A stretch of 64,000 bases of DNA from Roseomonas alba (GCF_019430885.1 NZ_JAHYBZ010000002.1:62001-126000); one strand, 5' to 3'; positions 18,512-27,276 are shown, counted from the stretch's first letter. A program made the numbers and translations. Notes: generated from the sequence alone by a model not told the origin.

Positions 18512-18647
18512 GCGGCCAAGCCTGCGCGGGCTGGCATCCAGTGGCAAGGCCGGGAATGGGAGAGGCCCGGTGGCCCCCTAGCCGGGCAGGCGATCCCGCG
18601 CGATCATCCCGGCCGGGAAATCGTCCGAGAGAGGGATTCGAACGCGC

Positions 18648-19661
18648 ATGACTGCCGCGGTGCCGGTCGCCGGCCATAAATTCATTATCGTGGGCGGGGC
18701 GAGCCTCGTGGGCTCCGCCACCGCCGCCGAGTTGCTCGATGCCGGCGCGTCCGAGGTCGTGCTCTTCGACAATTTCTCGATGGGCTCCGAACAGGCCATC
18801 GCGCATATCAGGGACAATCCGCGGCTGAAGACCGTGCGCGGCGACGTGATGCGCCTGCCGGACCTGCTGCGCGCGATGGAAGGCTGCGACGGGGCGCTGC
18901 TGCTCGCCGCCTACATGACGCTGAACATGGATCGCGATCCCTGGGGCGGGTTGGACGTCAATGTCCGCGGCGTACAGAACGCGCTGGAGGCGGCGCGGGC
19001 GAACAAGGTGAAGAAGGTCGTCTTCGCGTCGTCGAATGCCGTCTATGGCTATGGACCCGGCGTGAAGGGCGATCTGGTGGAGGAGACGCCGTTCTTCTCG
19101 GTGGGCGCACCGCCGGCGGCGATCCTCTATGGCGCGACCAAGATCATCGGCGAGCAGCTCTGCCGTGACGCCAAGCGCCGCTTCGGGCTGGACTATGTCG
19201 TGCTGCGCTACTCGACCGTCTATGGTGAGCGGCAGCACTACCGCGCGGCGAACGCGCTCTACATCATCGAGACCTGGGACAAGGTGAAGAAGGGCGAACG
19301 CCCGCAGGTCTATGGCGACGGGTCGGAGACCAAGCACTTCGTCTATGTCGGTGACCTGGCACGCGCGAACCGCATGGCCTTCGAGGCCGATGCGACCGAT
19401 GTCGCGGTCAACACCTCGGGCCCCAGGCCGGTGACGACGCTCGAACTGGTGAAGATGGTCACCGCGCTCGCGGGCAGCGGCATCGAACCGGAATTCGTCG
19501 GCGACACGCCGGGCAAGGTGCGCCTGACCTCGGGCGGCGCCTTCCGCATCGCGCACGAACAAGCCTTCAAGGCCATCGGCTGGAAGCCGCAGGTCGAGAT
19601 GGAAGAAGGGCTGAAGCGCCTGATGGCGTGGATCGAAAGCAACGAAGGGAAGACGTCGTGA
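18648..19661 (+). CDS. NAD-dependent epimerase/dehydratase
   Basis: The 337-residue extended SDR has the nucleotide motif VGGASLVGS at about residues 15-23. FASSNAVYGYG lies near 126 and the catalytic YGATK near 161-165. NTSGPRPVTTLELVKM follows in the substrate domain. It resembles UDP-glucose 4-epimerases, but also sugar-acid or dTDP-sugar members. Its partner here is a Bug receptor gene overlapping by 4 bp (GTGA). That suggests use in uptake-linked catabolism rather than cell-wall sugar synthesis; this is inference. Confidence 0.87.
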   Translation: MTAAVPVAGHKFIIVGGASLVGSATAAELLDAGASEVVLFDNFSMGSEQAIAHIRDNPRLKTVRGDVMRLPDLLRAMEGCDGALLLAAYMTLNMDRDPWGGLDVNVRGVQNALEAARANKVKKVVFASSNAVYGYGPGVKGDLVEETPFFSVGAPPAAILYGATKIIGEQLCRDAKRRFGLDYVVLRYSTVYGERQHYRAANALYIIETWDKVKKGERPQVYGDGSETKHFVYVGDLARANRMAFEADATDVAVNTSGPRPVTTLELVKMVTALAGSGIEPEFVGDTPGKVRLTSGGAFRIAHEQAFKAIGWKPQVEMEEGLKRLMAWIESNEGKTS

Positions 19662-20620
19662 CCATCACCCGCCGCAGCCTGATTGCCGCAACCCTCGCCG
19701 CGCCCGGGATCGCGCCGGCGCTGGCCCAGACCAACCGGTTCCCGGATCGGCCGGTCGAACTCGTCGTCGGCTTCACGCCGGGCGGTGCGACGGATCTCGA
19801 TGCGCGGGCGATCGCGCCGCTGTTGGAAAAGCGCCTGGGCGGCACCGTCGTGGTGGTGAACCGGCCCGGTGCCGGTGGCGAAGTCGCGCTCGCTTCCGTC
19901 GCGCGGGCGCGGCCGGATGGGCATACGCTCGGCACGACGAACATGCCGGGGCTGCTGACCATCCCCATCGAGCGCCGCGCGCAGTTCAACGTGACGGATT
20001 TCGCGGGCGTGGCGAATCTCGTCACCGATCCGAATGCCATCACGGTGCATCAGGACAGCCCGTGGCGGAGCATGGAGGACATCCTCGGCGCCGCGCGGGC
20101 ACGGCCGGACCAGGTGACCTTCGCCTCGACCGGCGTCGGCACGGACGACCACCTGCTGTTGGTGCTGATGCAGAAGGCGACCAACACCAGCTTCATCCAC
20201 GTCGTCTTCCAGGGGGATCCGCAGCTCTTCACCGCGATCCTCGGCAAGCAGGTGGATGTGCTGGGGCTCAATCTCGGCCCCGTCTCCGCCAATCCGGACA
20301 AGCTGCGCACGGTGGCCATGGCGGGCGCGACGCGCAGCCGTTTCCGCCCCGAGGTGCCGACGCTGAAGGAACTTGGAATCGACGTGGTGATGGGGTCGGA
20401 ACGCGGCGTGGTGGCGCCGGCGGCGACGCCGCCAGCGGTCCTCGCCAAGCTGCGCGAGGCCATGGCCGATGCGGCGAAGGACCCGGAATTCGCCCGCATC
20501 CTGCAGACCCGCTTCACCGAACCCGGCTTCGAGGATGGCGAGGCCTGGTTCACCCGCCTGCGCGGGTTGCAGGAGGGCTACCGCACCCTGTGGGAACGGA
20601 CCCCCTGGGCGCAGCACTGA
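19658..20620 (+). CDS. Bug/TctC-family solute-binding receptor 2
   Basis: The 320-residue secreted protein starts at GTG (VTITRRSLIAATLAAPGIAP). Its signal peptide has an arginine pair and ends ALAQT. The Bug core follows (FPDRPVELVVGFTPGGATD, VVNRPGAGGEVALA). The GTG overlaps the epimerase stop as GTGA and has GAAGGGA upstream, indicating coupled translation. This pairing implies that the ligand may be the substrate or product of the epimerase. No transport membrane genes are present. Confidence 0.9.
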   Translation: MTITRRSLIAATLAAPGIAPALAQTNRFPDRPVELVVGFTPGGATDLDARAIAPLLEKRLGGTVVVVNRPGAGGEVALASVARARPDGHTLGTTNMPGLLTIPIERRAQFNVTDFAGVANLVTDPNAITVHQDSPWRSMEDILGAARARPDQVTFASTGVGTDDHLLLVLMQKATNTSFIHVVFQGDPQLFTAILGKQVDVLGLNLGPVSANPDKLRTVAMAGATRSRFRPEVPTLKELGIDVVMGSERGVVAPAATPPAVLAKLREAMADAAKDPEFARILQTRFTEPGFEDGEAWFTRLRGLQEGYRTLWERTPWAQH

Positions 20621-20634
20621 CGCTGTGCGCTTTC

Positions 20635-20658
20635 GGCGGCGGGATGCGTCCCGCCGCC
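20635..20658. terminator. Perfect hairpin between convergent Bug2 and LysR genes
   Basis: A 10-bp perfect stem (GGCGGCGGGA, loop TGCG, TCCCGCCGCC) occupies the 42-bp gap between two converging genes. It lacks a U-tract. It is a likely bidirectional terminator. Confidence 0.6.
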
Positions 20659-20662
20659 GCGA

Positions 20663-21517
20663 CTACCCTGCCAGCGCGACGCTGTCGCGGATGAAGCCGA
20701 TCAGCGGATCGACCAGCGCCGAGCGCCCCTCAGCATCGCCGAACAGGCACATTTCCGCCGTGCCGCAGTCCGGCAGGCCGGGCCGTTCCTCCAGCCCCGG
20801 CGGCAGCCCCGTGCGGCCCAGCACCGTCGTCGCGAAGCCCGCCTGCGCCGCCGCCGCGACGCCGGGCAGGGAGGCCGAGGTGAACACCACCTCGAAGGCC
20901 AAGCCCGCGCGTGCCAGGGCGGCCAGCGCGCGGTCGCGGAACATGCAGCCCTGCGGCAGCATCGCGATGGGCAATGGTCGGTCGGTCGGCGGCTCCCAGC
21001 CCGGGGCGGCGACCCAGACGATGGTTTCGGTGAAGAGTGGGCGGCCCTCGGTTTCCCCGTCGCGCCGTTTGCCGAGCACCAGGTCGAGCGCGCCATCCGC
21101 CATGGCCGCGCGCAATTCATGGCTGCGGCCGACCTCGACTTCCAGCCGCACCTCGGGATAGGCCTGCGTGAAGCGCGCCAGCACCGGCGCCAGGTTGCGC
21201 GGGATGAAATGGTCCGCGACGCCGAGCCGCAGCCGCCCGGTGACGGGTGGCGCGATCATCCGCCGCACGGCCTCGTCATTCAGCGCCAGCATGCGCCGTG
21301 CGTAGGCGAGCAGGGTCTCGCCCTCCCGCGTCAGCGCGACGCCGCGACCGCCACGGTCCAGCACGCGCTTGCCGAGGATCTCCTCGAGCCGCTTCACCTT
21401 CAGGCTGATGGCGGACTGCGTCAGGCCGAGCGCCGTGCCGGCGGCGGTGAAGCCGCCCCGCTCGGCGACGGTCACGAAGCCGCGTAGCAGGTCGAGGTCG
21501 AGATCCGGGACGCGCAT
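20663..21517 (-). CDS. LysR-family transcriptional regulator
   Basis: The 284-residue protein (start MRVPDLDLDLLRG) has the LysR winged HTH at residues 6-65: FVTVAERGGFTAAGTALGLT, then QSAISLKVKRLEEILGK. A periplasmic-binding-like effector domain follows. It faces the epimerase-Bug2 operon tail to tail, so regulation of that operon is possible but not shown by position. Sequence upstream of its start is repeat-rich. Effector unknown. Confidence 0.9.
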   Translation of the reverse strand: MRVPDLDLDLLRGFVTVAERGGFTAAGTALGLTQSAISLKVKRLEEILGKRVLDRGGRGVALTREGETLLAYARRMLALNDEAVRRMIAPPVTGRLRLGVADHFIPRNLAPVLARFTQAYPEVRLEVEVGRSHELRAAMADGALDLVLGKRRDGETEGRPLFTETIVWVAAPGWEPPTDRPLPIAMLPQGCMFRDRALAALARAGLAFEVVFTSASLPGVAAAAQAGFATTVLGRTGLPPGLEERPGLPDCGTAEMCLFGDAEGRSALVDPLIGFIRDSVALAG

Positions 21518-21628
21518 GGCATGAGGAACCATCATGGGGCCGAGCGGGTCAATGGAGGGGGCGTGCTGTTACCCCGGTATGGTGCCTGCATGGACACGAA
21601 GGGCCCGCTGATAACCCCCCGGTAGGAA

Positions 21629-21790
21629 CCGGAGGGGCGATGCCCCTCCGGACCACCCCGCCAGGTGCTTCGAGCACCTGGACCGCAGACTATAGGCGCC
21701 GGGCGGCAGGGTCGTGTTCCCCATCGAAACACCTTGCGGGCGCAAATGCGGGCTTCGGCGTCGCTTCTGCCAGGCGCGCGAAGAGTGGGG
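21629..21790 (-). repeat. Four-hairpin intergenic repeat, inverted half R4a
   Basis: Read on the minus strand this is the right half of the family. H4 is a perfect 10-bp stem CCGGAGGGGC-GAT-GCCCCTCCGG (21629-21651). H3 is a perfect 9-bp stem CCAGGTGCT-TCG-AGCACCTGG (21661-21681). The GGGCGCAAATGCGGGCTTCGG spacer-like region follows. It lies back to back with the forward copy R4b in the 640-bp LysR-YafY gap, where no gene is seen. Confidence 0.75.
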
Positions 21791-21801
21791 CAATGGTGCA
21801 T

Positions 21802-22036
21802 CGGGGAAGGGCTCTGCCTTCCCCCGAACCCCCACCCGCCAAAGGCCCAAGGCCTTTGGGAACCGTCACCTGGCGCCAGGCGCCGCCGGCAGAATGGTGC
21901 CGAGACCCGCTCCTGCGCACCAAAGGGCATTCGGCGGGGGCCAAATACCCGTTGCGCCCGGCGCCAGAAGATTGCGTTCCCAGTGCTCCAAGCACTTGGC
22001 GGGGTGTGGTTCGGAGAGGGGCGGCGCCCCTCTCCG
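21802..22036 (+). repeat. Four-hairpin intergenic repeat, forward copy R4b
   Basis: H1 is CGGGGAAGG...CCTTCCCC (21802-21826) and H2 perfect CCAAAGGCC-CAA-GGCCTTTGG (21839-21859). H3 is CCAGTGCTCCAAGCACTTGG at about 21979-21998, and H4 perfect 11-bp CGGAGAGGGGC-GGC-GCCCCTCTCCG (22012-22036). The order and spacing match the archetype R8. Confidence 0.8.
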
Positions 22037-22157
22037 ATCGCCCGCCGCGCCTTAATCGTCGCGCGCATGGGGCAACGCCCCTCCAACTCCACAGCGCAGG
22101 ACAGGGCAAGCTATCGGCCGGGGAACCGCAGAGATGAGTCGGCCTCCATTCCGGCCA

Positions 22158-22829
22158 TCAATCCTCCTGCAGCGCCCGCCATTCCGCCAACAGCACGCGC
22201 CGGCGCCGCGGCATGCGCTCGGGCAGCGCGGTGGCCGTCGCGATCCGGTCCAGCCGGAAGTGCCGGAAGTCGCTGCGCAGCTCGCACCAGGCGGCGAGCA
22301 CTTCGCTGGCTTCGAAGAAGCCGATGAGGACCGGCCAGACCACGCGCTCCGTCGCGCTGGCCTTCTTGTCGCTGTAGGATAGGCGGAGCTTGCGTTCCTC
22401 CCGCAGCGCCTGGCGGATGGCGGTGAGGGGCGCGCCGGCGCCGCTGTGGCGGGCGACGACCAGGCCGCTGTCCTCCGCGGCCTCCTGCTGGGGGGAGGGG
22501 AGGACGGCGGCGATCTTGGCGAGGGCGTTCTCGGCGGCCTCGGCGAGGGCTGCGTCGCCGCGGCCGGCGGCCAGGCGCAGCCCGAGCATCAGGGCGTCCG
22601 TCTCCTCGGCGTCGAACATCAGGGGCGGCAGGAAGAAGCCTGCGCGCAGGACGTAGCCGATTCCGGCCTCGCCTTCGATCGGCGCGCCCTGGGCGATCAG
22701 CGTGGCGATGTCGCGATAGACGGTGCGCGGCGAGATGCCGAGTTCCTCGGCGAGCGTCGCGGCGCTGACCGGCCGGCGGCGGCGGCGCAGGGACTGCATC
22801 AGGGCGAGCAGCCGGCCGCTGCGCGCCAT
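22158..22829 (-). CDS. YafY-type HTH/WYL-domain transcriptional regulator
   Basis: The 223-residue protein has an N-terminal DeoR-type HTH (about 1-60) with AATLAEELGISPRTVYRDIA. A WYL-like C-terminal domain has the motif drifted to LAAWCELRSDFRHFRLDRI. Such regulators sense small ligands, often nucleic-acid or metabolite related. Its ATG sits directly against the chrA2 stop codon, so it is the third gene of the chromate-transporter operon. It probably regulates that operon; this is inference. Confidence 0.87.
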   Translation of the reverse strand: MARSGRLLALMQSLRRRRRPVSAATLAEELGISPRTVYRDIATLIAQGAPIEGEAGIGYVLRAGFFLPPLMFDAEETDALMLGLRLAAGRGDAALAEAAENALAKIAAVLPSPQQEAAEDSGLVVARHSGAGAPLTAIRQALREERKLRLSYSDKKASATERVVWPVLIGFFEASEVLAAWCELRSDFRHFRLDRIATATALPERMPRRRRVLLAEWRALQED

Positions 22830-23354
22830 CTACAGCACCAGCGCGCCGACGATGGCCCCGCCGATTAGTATCCAGAGTGGCGAATAGTCGGTGCGCCAGA
22901 CGAACAGCGTCGAACAGACCGTCAGCGTGACGGCGATCCAGCTGATGGCCGCACCCTGCGCGAGGATGAGGCCCGAGGCCGCGATCAGCCCGACCGCGAC
23001 GGGCACCAGCCCGCGTTCGAAGACCCGCAGCCAGAAGCGGCCGGCGAGGCGCGTGCGCAGCCGGGAGAAGCCGAAGGCCATCAGCGAGGTCGGCAGCGTC
23101 ATGGCCATTACCGCGGTGAGCATCCCGAGGACGCCACCGACATGCCAGCCGAACAGCCCGACGACCAATACGTTCGGTCCCGGCGCGGCCTGGGCGAGGG
23201 CGAACCGGCGGGCGAAGTCGGCATCCGACATCCAGCCATGCACCTCGACCACCAGGCGGTGCATCTCAGGCAGCACGGCGATGCCGCCGCCGACCGAGAC
23301 CAGGGAAATCGCTCCGAAGCCGAAGACGAGTTGCCAGAATATGGTCGGCGTCAC
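22830..23354 (-). CDS. chrA2: Chromate transporter, short-chain subunit 2
   Basis: The 174-residue membrane protein is one half-size ChrA domain. Features include FWQLVFGFGAISLVSVGGGIA, the ALAQAAPGPNVLVVGLFGW motif (ChrA PGP) and several hydrophobic segments. Short-chain ChrA proteins work as pairs with opposite topology to export chromate or related anions. The start is GTG overlapping the chrA1 stop by 4 bp (GTGA), so translation is coupled. Chromate as substrate is family knowledge and not proven. Confidence 0.88.
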   Translation of the reverse strand: MTPTIFWQLVFGFGAISLVSVGGGIAVLPEMHRLVVEVHGWMSDADFARRFALAQAAPGPNVLVVGLFGWHVGGVLGMLTAVMAMTLPTSLMAFGFSRLRTRLAGRFWLRVFERGLVPVAVGLIAASGLILAQGAAISWIAVTLTVCSTLFVWRTDYSPLWILIGGAIVGALVL

Positions 23355-23908
23355 GACCGCAGCACCCGCCAGGCGCAGGCAACGCCGACCGGCCCGAGGC
23401 CGAGCACCACCCAGGGCAGCGGCACGCGGAAGATGCCCGCCGCGACCAGGGAACAGAGCCCGACAGCAAGCAGGGACGGGGGCGGGCGGATCTTCCCGGT
23501 CATCTTGGCCGCGGTGCCCATCACCATCCCCGCCGCGGCTGCGGCGATGCCGGCGAGGATGCCCTTGACCAGCGGCACTTGGCCGTAGGCGTCGTAGAAG
23601 GTCGCGAGGCCCGCCAGCAGCACCAGCGGCCCACCGAACATGGCGACGGGGGCGGCGATGGCGCCGGCCGTGCCGTGGAAGCGGTCGCCTACCATGATCG
23701 CCGCGTTCAGGGCGTTCGGGCCGGGCAGCACCTGCCCCAGGCCGAGTGTCTCGGCGTATTCCTGGTCGGTCAGCCAACGCTTTTCCTCGACGAGGACGCG
23801 CCGGGCCCAGGCGTTGATGCCCCCGAACCCGATCAGCCCGATCTTCCCGTAGACGAGGAAGAGGTCGAGCACGGTCGGGGTGGGGCGCGGCGGGTCGGGG
23901 TCGGTCAT
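23351..23908 (-). CDS. chrA1: Chromate transporter, short-chain subunit 1
   Basis: The 185-residue half-size ChrA domain has KIGLIGFGGINAWARR, EEKRWLTDQEYAETLGLGQ and the hallmark VLPGPNALNAAIMVG. It forms the first gene of chrA1-chrA2-yafY. The two halves are distinct in sequence, as expected of a heterodimeric short-chain pair. It is divergent from the Bug3 gene with about 130 bp between starts, which must hold both promoters. Confidence 0.88.
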   Translation of the reverse strand: MTDPDPPRPTPTVLDLFLVYGKIGLIGFGGINAWARRVLVEEKRWLTDQEYAETLGLGQVLPGPNALNAAIMVGDRFHGTAGAIAAPVAMFGGPLVLLAGLATFYDAYGQVPLVKGILAGIAAAAAGMVMGTAAKMTGKIRPPPSLLAVGLCSLVAAGIFRVPLPWVVLGLGPVGVACAWRVLRS

Positions 23909-24039
23909 GCCGTGACAGGGGACTGCGCACCGCGCGCGGGATCAATCCCCCGCCCTGGAGTCGCAGCCCCGCTTTTCGCGCAACCCGGATGGGACTAAAG
24001 GCCCCGAGGATACGCCGGCCTTCGCAAACAAAACGAAAG

Positions 24040-25026
24040 ATGGCTCTTATGAAAAACACCCGTCGAAGCCTGCTGGGCGCCCTGGCTGCGCCGGCGCTGC
24101 TGAGCCTGCCGGCCGCCGCCCAGGACGCCGCCTTCCCGAACCGCCCTATCCGCATCCTGCTGGCCTTCGCGCCGGGCGGCGGCACGGACCTGATCGCCCG
24201 CACGGTGGCGAGCGCCATGCAGGGCGTGCTGGGCCAGCCCGTGGTGGTCGAGAACCGCCCCGGCGCCGGCGGCAACATCGCGACCGAGGCCGCCGCGACC
24301 GCCCGCCCGGACGGCTACACGGTCCTGATGGGCAATCACGGCCCGATGAGCGTGAACGTCTCGCTGTTCCGCAACATGCGCATCGATCCGGAACAGGTGC
24401 TGGAACCGATCGGCCTCGTGGCGGACGCGCCGCTGGTGGTCGTGGTGGGCCCGAAATCCCGTGCGCGGACCCTGCCGGAACTGCTGGCGGAGATCCGCGC
24501 GGCCAACGGGGCGTCGACCTATGGGTCGGCCTCCAATGGGTCGGCAAGCCACCTCGCGGCCGCACTGATGCTGCAGATGGCCGGGCTGCGGGCCGAGCAC
24601 GTCCCGTTCCGCGGCGCCGCCCCGGCACTGACGGATGTCGTTGCCGGCAACCTCGACTTCATGATCACCACCCTGCCGTCGGTGGTCGGGCTGATCAGCG
24701 GCGGGCAGGTGCGCCCGCTGGCGGTGACCGGCGAGGGCCGGATCGCCGTCCTGCCCGATGTGCCGCCCGTGGCGGACACCATCCCCGGCTACAAGGCGAC
24801 GGCCTGGTACGGGCTGCTGGTGCCGCGCGGCACGCCGGCCGACATCCAGGCCAAGCTCTATGGCGCCATGCGCCAGGCCCTGGCCAATCCCGACGTGATC
24901 CGCCGCCTGCGCGACGAGGGCGCGGAGCCCTCGACCATGGACGGCAAGGGCTTCGCCGAGCTGATTCGCTGGGAACGCGAGCGCTGGGCCCAGGTGATCC
25001 GCCAGGCCAGCATAACGGTGGATTGA
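24040..25026 (+). CDS. Bug/TctC-family solute-binding receptor 3
   Basis: The 328-residue secreted protein has signal peptide MALMKNTRRSLLGALAAPAL ending near PAAAQDA. The Bug core follows (FPNRPIRILLAFAPGGGTD, VVVENRPGAGGNIATEAA). The start could instead be the second ATG at 24049 (MKNTRRS). There are no TctAB genes nearby and the ligand is unknown. It stands alone, with a strong hairpin downstream. Confidence 0.9.
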   Translation: MALMKNTRRSLLGALAAPALLSLPAAAQDAAFPNRPIRILLAFAPGGGTDLIARTVASAMQGVLGQPVVVENRPGAGGNIATEAAATARPDGYTVLMGNHGPMSVNVSLFRNMRIDPEQVLEPIGLVADAPLVVVVGPKSRARTLPELLAEIRAANGASTYGSASNGSASHLAAALMLQMAGLRAEHVPFRGAAPALTDVVAGNLDFMITTLPSVVGLISGGQVRPLAVTGEGRIAVLPDVPPVADTIPGYKATAWYGLLVPRGTPADIQAKLYGAMRQALANPDVIRRLRDEGAEPSTMDGKGFAELIRWERERWAQVIRQASITVD

Positions 25027-25035
25027 GCTTCCGCC

Positions 25036-25060
25036 GGCCGGGCCCATGTGTGGCCCGGCC
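25036..25060 (+). terminator. Hairpin downstream of Bug3
   Basis: A 9-bp perfect stem GGCCGGGCC/GGCCCGGCC with a 7-nt loop starts 10 bp past the stop codon. It has no U-tract. It separates Bug3 from the acpP transcript. The remaining 200 bp to acpP contain no gene and presumably its promoter. Confidence 0.55.
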
Positions 25061-25274
25061 GCTACAGGCGCAGCCCGCCGGCCACGGTCCAACCGCCCGG
25101 TCGGGGGCTCGGCCCTTGACCGGCCCTGCCTGGAACGCCTAGGCCGCGCGACGCTTCCATGATAAGCGCCGGGCTCCGCGGGGGCCCGGGGGCGAGTCCG
25201 GCCGGCACCGGGCGGAACCCGCAATCGGCATTTTCGCACGGGCCAGGCCCGGCAGAACGGAGAGAGTAAACGCG

Positions 25275-25514
25275 ATGAGCGACACCGCCGAGAAGGTGAA
25301 GAAGATCGTCGTCGAGCACCTGGGCGTCGAAGAGGCCAAGGTGACGCCGGAAGCGTCGTTCATCGACGACCTGGGCGCGGACAGCCTCGACACGGTCGAG
25401 CTGGTCATGGCCTTCGAGGAGGCCTTCGGCGTCGAGATCCCCGACGATGCGGCCGAGAAGATCACGACCGTGAAGGACGCGATCGACTACATCGAGAAGC
25501 AGAAGGGCGAGTAA
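25275..25514 (+). CDS. acpP: Acyl carrier protein
   Basis: The 79-residue acidic protein has the phosphopantetheine site [12 protein letters not shown] with Ser37. It carries growing acyl chains in type II fatty-acid synthesis. A ribosome site GGAGAG lies upstream. fabF follows after 29 bp, the usual acpP-fabF pair. The fabD/fabG genes that often precede it are not here. Confidence 0.98.
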   Translation: MSDTAEKVKKIVVEHLGVEEAKVTPEASFIDDLGADSLDTVELVMAFEEAFGVEIPDDAAEKITTVKDAIDYIEKQKGE

Positions 25515-25543
25515 AGCCTGCGACTGGCTGGGGGGTAGAGCGC

Positions 25544-26827
25544 GTGTTCCAGAACGGCTTCTCGCCGCGACGTGTCGTCGTCACCGGCATGGGCATCGCC
25601 TGCCCGCTCGGCCTCGGGGTCGAGCGCGTATGGAAAAAGATGCTGGAAGGCGAGTCCGGCATCGGCAGCATCCAGTCCTTCGATGTCTCCGCCCTGCCGG
25701 CCAAGATCGCCGGCCAGATTCCGGCCGGCACCAAGGCGGATGGGCGGCTCGACCTCTCCGAATGGATCCCGATCAAGGACCAGAAGAAGATGGACCGCTT
25801 CATCCAGTTCGCGCTCGTCGCGGCTGCGGAAGCGGTCGAGGATTCCGGCTGGCATCCCGACGACGAGGAGGAGCGCTGCCGCACCGGCGTGATGATCGGC
25901 TCGGGCATCGGCGGGCTCGAGACGATCGATGAATCGGCGCGGCTCGCCGCCCAGGGGAAGTCGCGGCGCATCTCGCCCTTCTTCATCCCCTCGGCGCTGA
26001 TCAACCTCGCTTCCGGTCAGGTCTCGATCAAGTACGGCTTCAAGGGCCCGAACCACTCCGTGGTGACGGCCTGCGCGACCGGCGTGCATGCGCTGGGTGA
26101 CGCGGCGCGTCTCATCGCCCTCGGCGATGCGGATGTGATGGTCGCCGGCGGGGCCGAGGCCGCCGTCTGCGAACTCGGCGTCGCCGGCTTCTGCGCGGCG
26201 CGGGCCCTGTCCACCGCCTTCAACGACACGCCGACCGCGGCGTCCCGTCCCTGGGACGAGGGCCGCGACGGCTTCGTGATGGGCGAGGGCGCGGGCGTGC
26301 TGGTGCTCGAGGAGTTGGAGCACGCCAAGGCCCGTGGCGCGAAGATCTATGCCGAGGTCATCGGCTACGGCATGTCGGGCGATGCCTATCACATCACCGC
26401 CCCGGCCGAGGGCCATGAAGGCGCCTTCCGCGCCATGAAGGCGGCGCTGGCCTCGGCCGGCCTCGCGCCGGGCGATATCCAGTACGTCAATGCCCACGGC
26501 ACTTCGACGCCGCTCGGCGACGACCTGGAACTGGAGGCGGTGGAGCGGCTGTTCGGGGACGACGCGCGCGGCGTCGCCATGTCCTCGACCAAGTCGGCGA
26601 TCGGGCATCTGCTGGGGGCGGCCGGCGCGGTGGAGGGAATCTTCTCGATCCTCGCCATCCGGGACAATGTTGCGCCACCGACGCTGAATCTGGAAAAGCC
26701 GTCGCGCGAGAGCGTGATCGACCGCGTGGCCCTGCAGGCGCAGCCGCGCAGGATCGACGTGGCGCTGTCGAACTCCTTCGGCTTCGGCGGGACGAACGCC
26801 AGCATCGTCTTCAAGGCGGCGCCCTGA
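25544..26827 (+). CDS. fabF: Beta-ketoacyl-ACP synthase II
   Basis: The 427-residue condensing enzyme has the Cys-His-His triad in VVTACATGVHALG (about Cys177), NAHGTSTPLGD (about His318) and KSAIGHLLGAAGAVE (about His355). It elongates acyl-ACP with malonyl-ACP. The start is GTG (FQNGFSPRRVVVTG) with a G-rich ribosome site about 6 bp upstream. It sits in an operon with acpP. The family repeat R5 separates it from mltG. Confidence 0.97.
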   Translation: MFQNGFSPRRVVVTGMGIACPLGLGVERVWKKMLEGESGIGSIQSFDVSALPAKIAGQIPAGTKADGRLDLSEWIPIKDQKKMDRFIQFALVAAAEAVEDSGWHPDDEEERCRTGVMIGSGIGGLETIDESARLAAQGKSRRISPFFIPSALINLASGQVSIKYGFKGPNHSVVTACATGVHALGDAARLIALGDADVMVAGGAEAAVCELGVAGFCAARALSTAFNDTPTAASRPWDEGRDGFVMGEGAGVLVLEELEHAKARGAKIYAEVIGYGMSGDAYHITAPAEGHEGAFRAMKAALASAGLAPGDIQYVNAHGTSTPLGDDLELEAVERLFGDDARGVAMSSTKSAIGHLLGAAGAVEGIFSILAIRDNVAPPTLNLEKPSRESVIDRVALQAQPRRIDVALSNSFGFGGTNASIVFKAAP

Positions 26828-26919
26828 GGATGGTGCGCCAGGGAGGGGCTTTGGCCTCTCTCCGGACATTGGCGACGAGGGGGCGGGTTTTGAGCGTCCC
26901 CGCTCTGCCACTGTGGAAC

Positions 26920-27191
26920 CGAGAGGGGCTTTGCCCCTCTCGGGCTCACCCCACCAAAGGCCGAAAGGCCTTTGGAAACCCCAACTTGGCGCTGTCCGCC
27001 ATTGCTGGAATGGTGACAGAATCCGCATTCGCGCACCAAGCGCGTTTGGCGGGGGCAGCACGTCCGTCGTGCCCGGTCCAGAAGATTGCGTTCCAAGTGC
27101 TCCAGGCACCAGCGGCACCCAGTAGCGTTGCGAAGCAAGGTCAATGGGAACCCGGTGGTGGGGTCGTTTGGAAGGGCAGAGCCCCTCCAAC
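26920..27191 (+). repeat. Four-hairpin intergenic repeat, copy R5
   Basis: It fills the fabF-mltG gap (449 bp, no gene seen). H1 is a perfect 10-bp stem CGAGAGGGGC-TTT-GCCCCTCTCG (26920-26942), H2 perfect CCAAAGGCC-GAAA-GGCCTTTGG (26954-26975). H3 is altered to CCAAGTGCTCCAGGCACCAG near 27093. An added module AGCAAGGTCAATGGGAACCC is at about 27135-27154, and H4 GGAAGGGCAGAGCCCCTCC near 27170-27188. A degenerate extra H1 lies at 26841-26863. Confidence 0.8.
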
Positions 27192-27276
27192 AGCGACGGT
27201 GGAAGCATCGGCGCAGTCCCAATCCTCCCACGTCAGGGGTTGAAGGGGCCGCTCTCCCCCCATATCCGGCCTTTGC

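Noticed and set aside
21640-22137. Several 100-220 codon frames inside repeat pair R4
   Set aside because: Every frame crosses perfect hairpins of the dispersed element. Similar frames in other copies are not conserved, so these are not protein genes.
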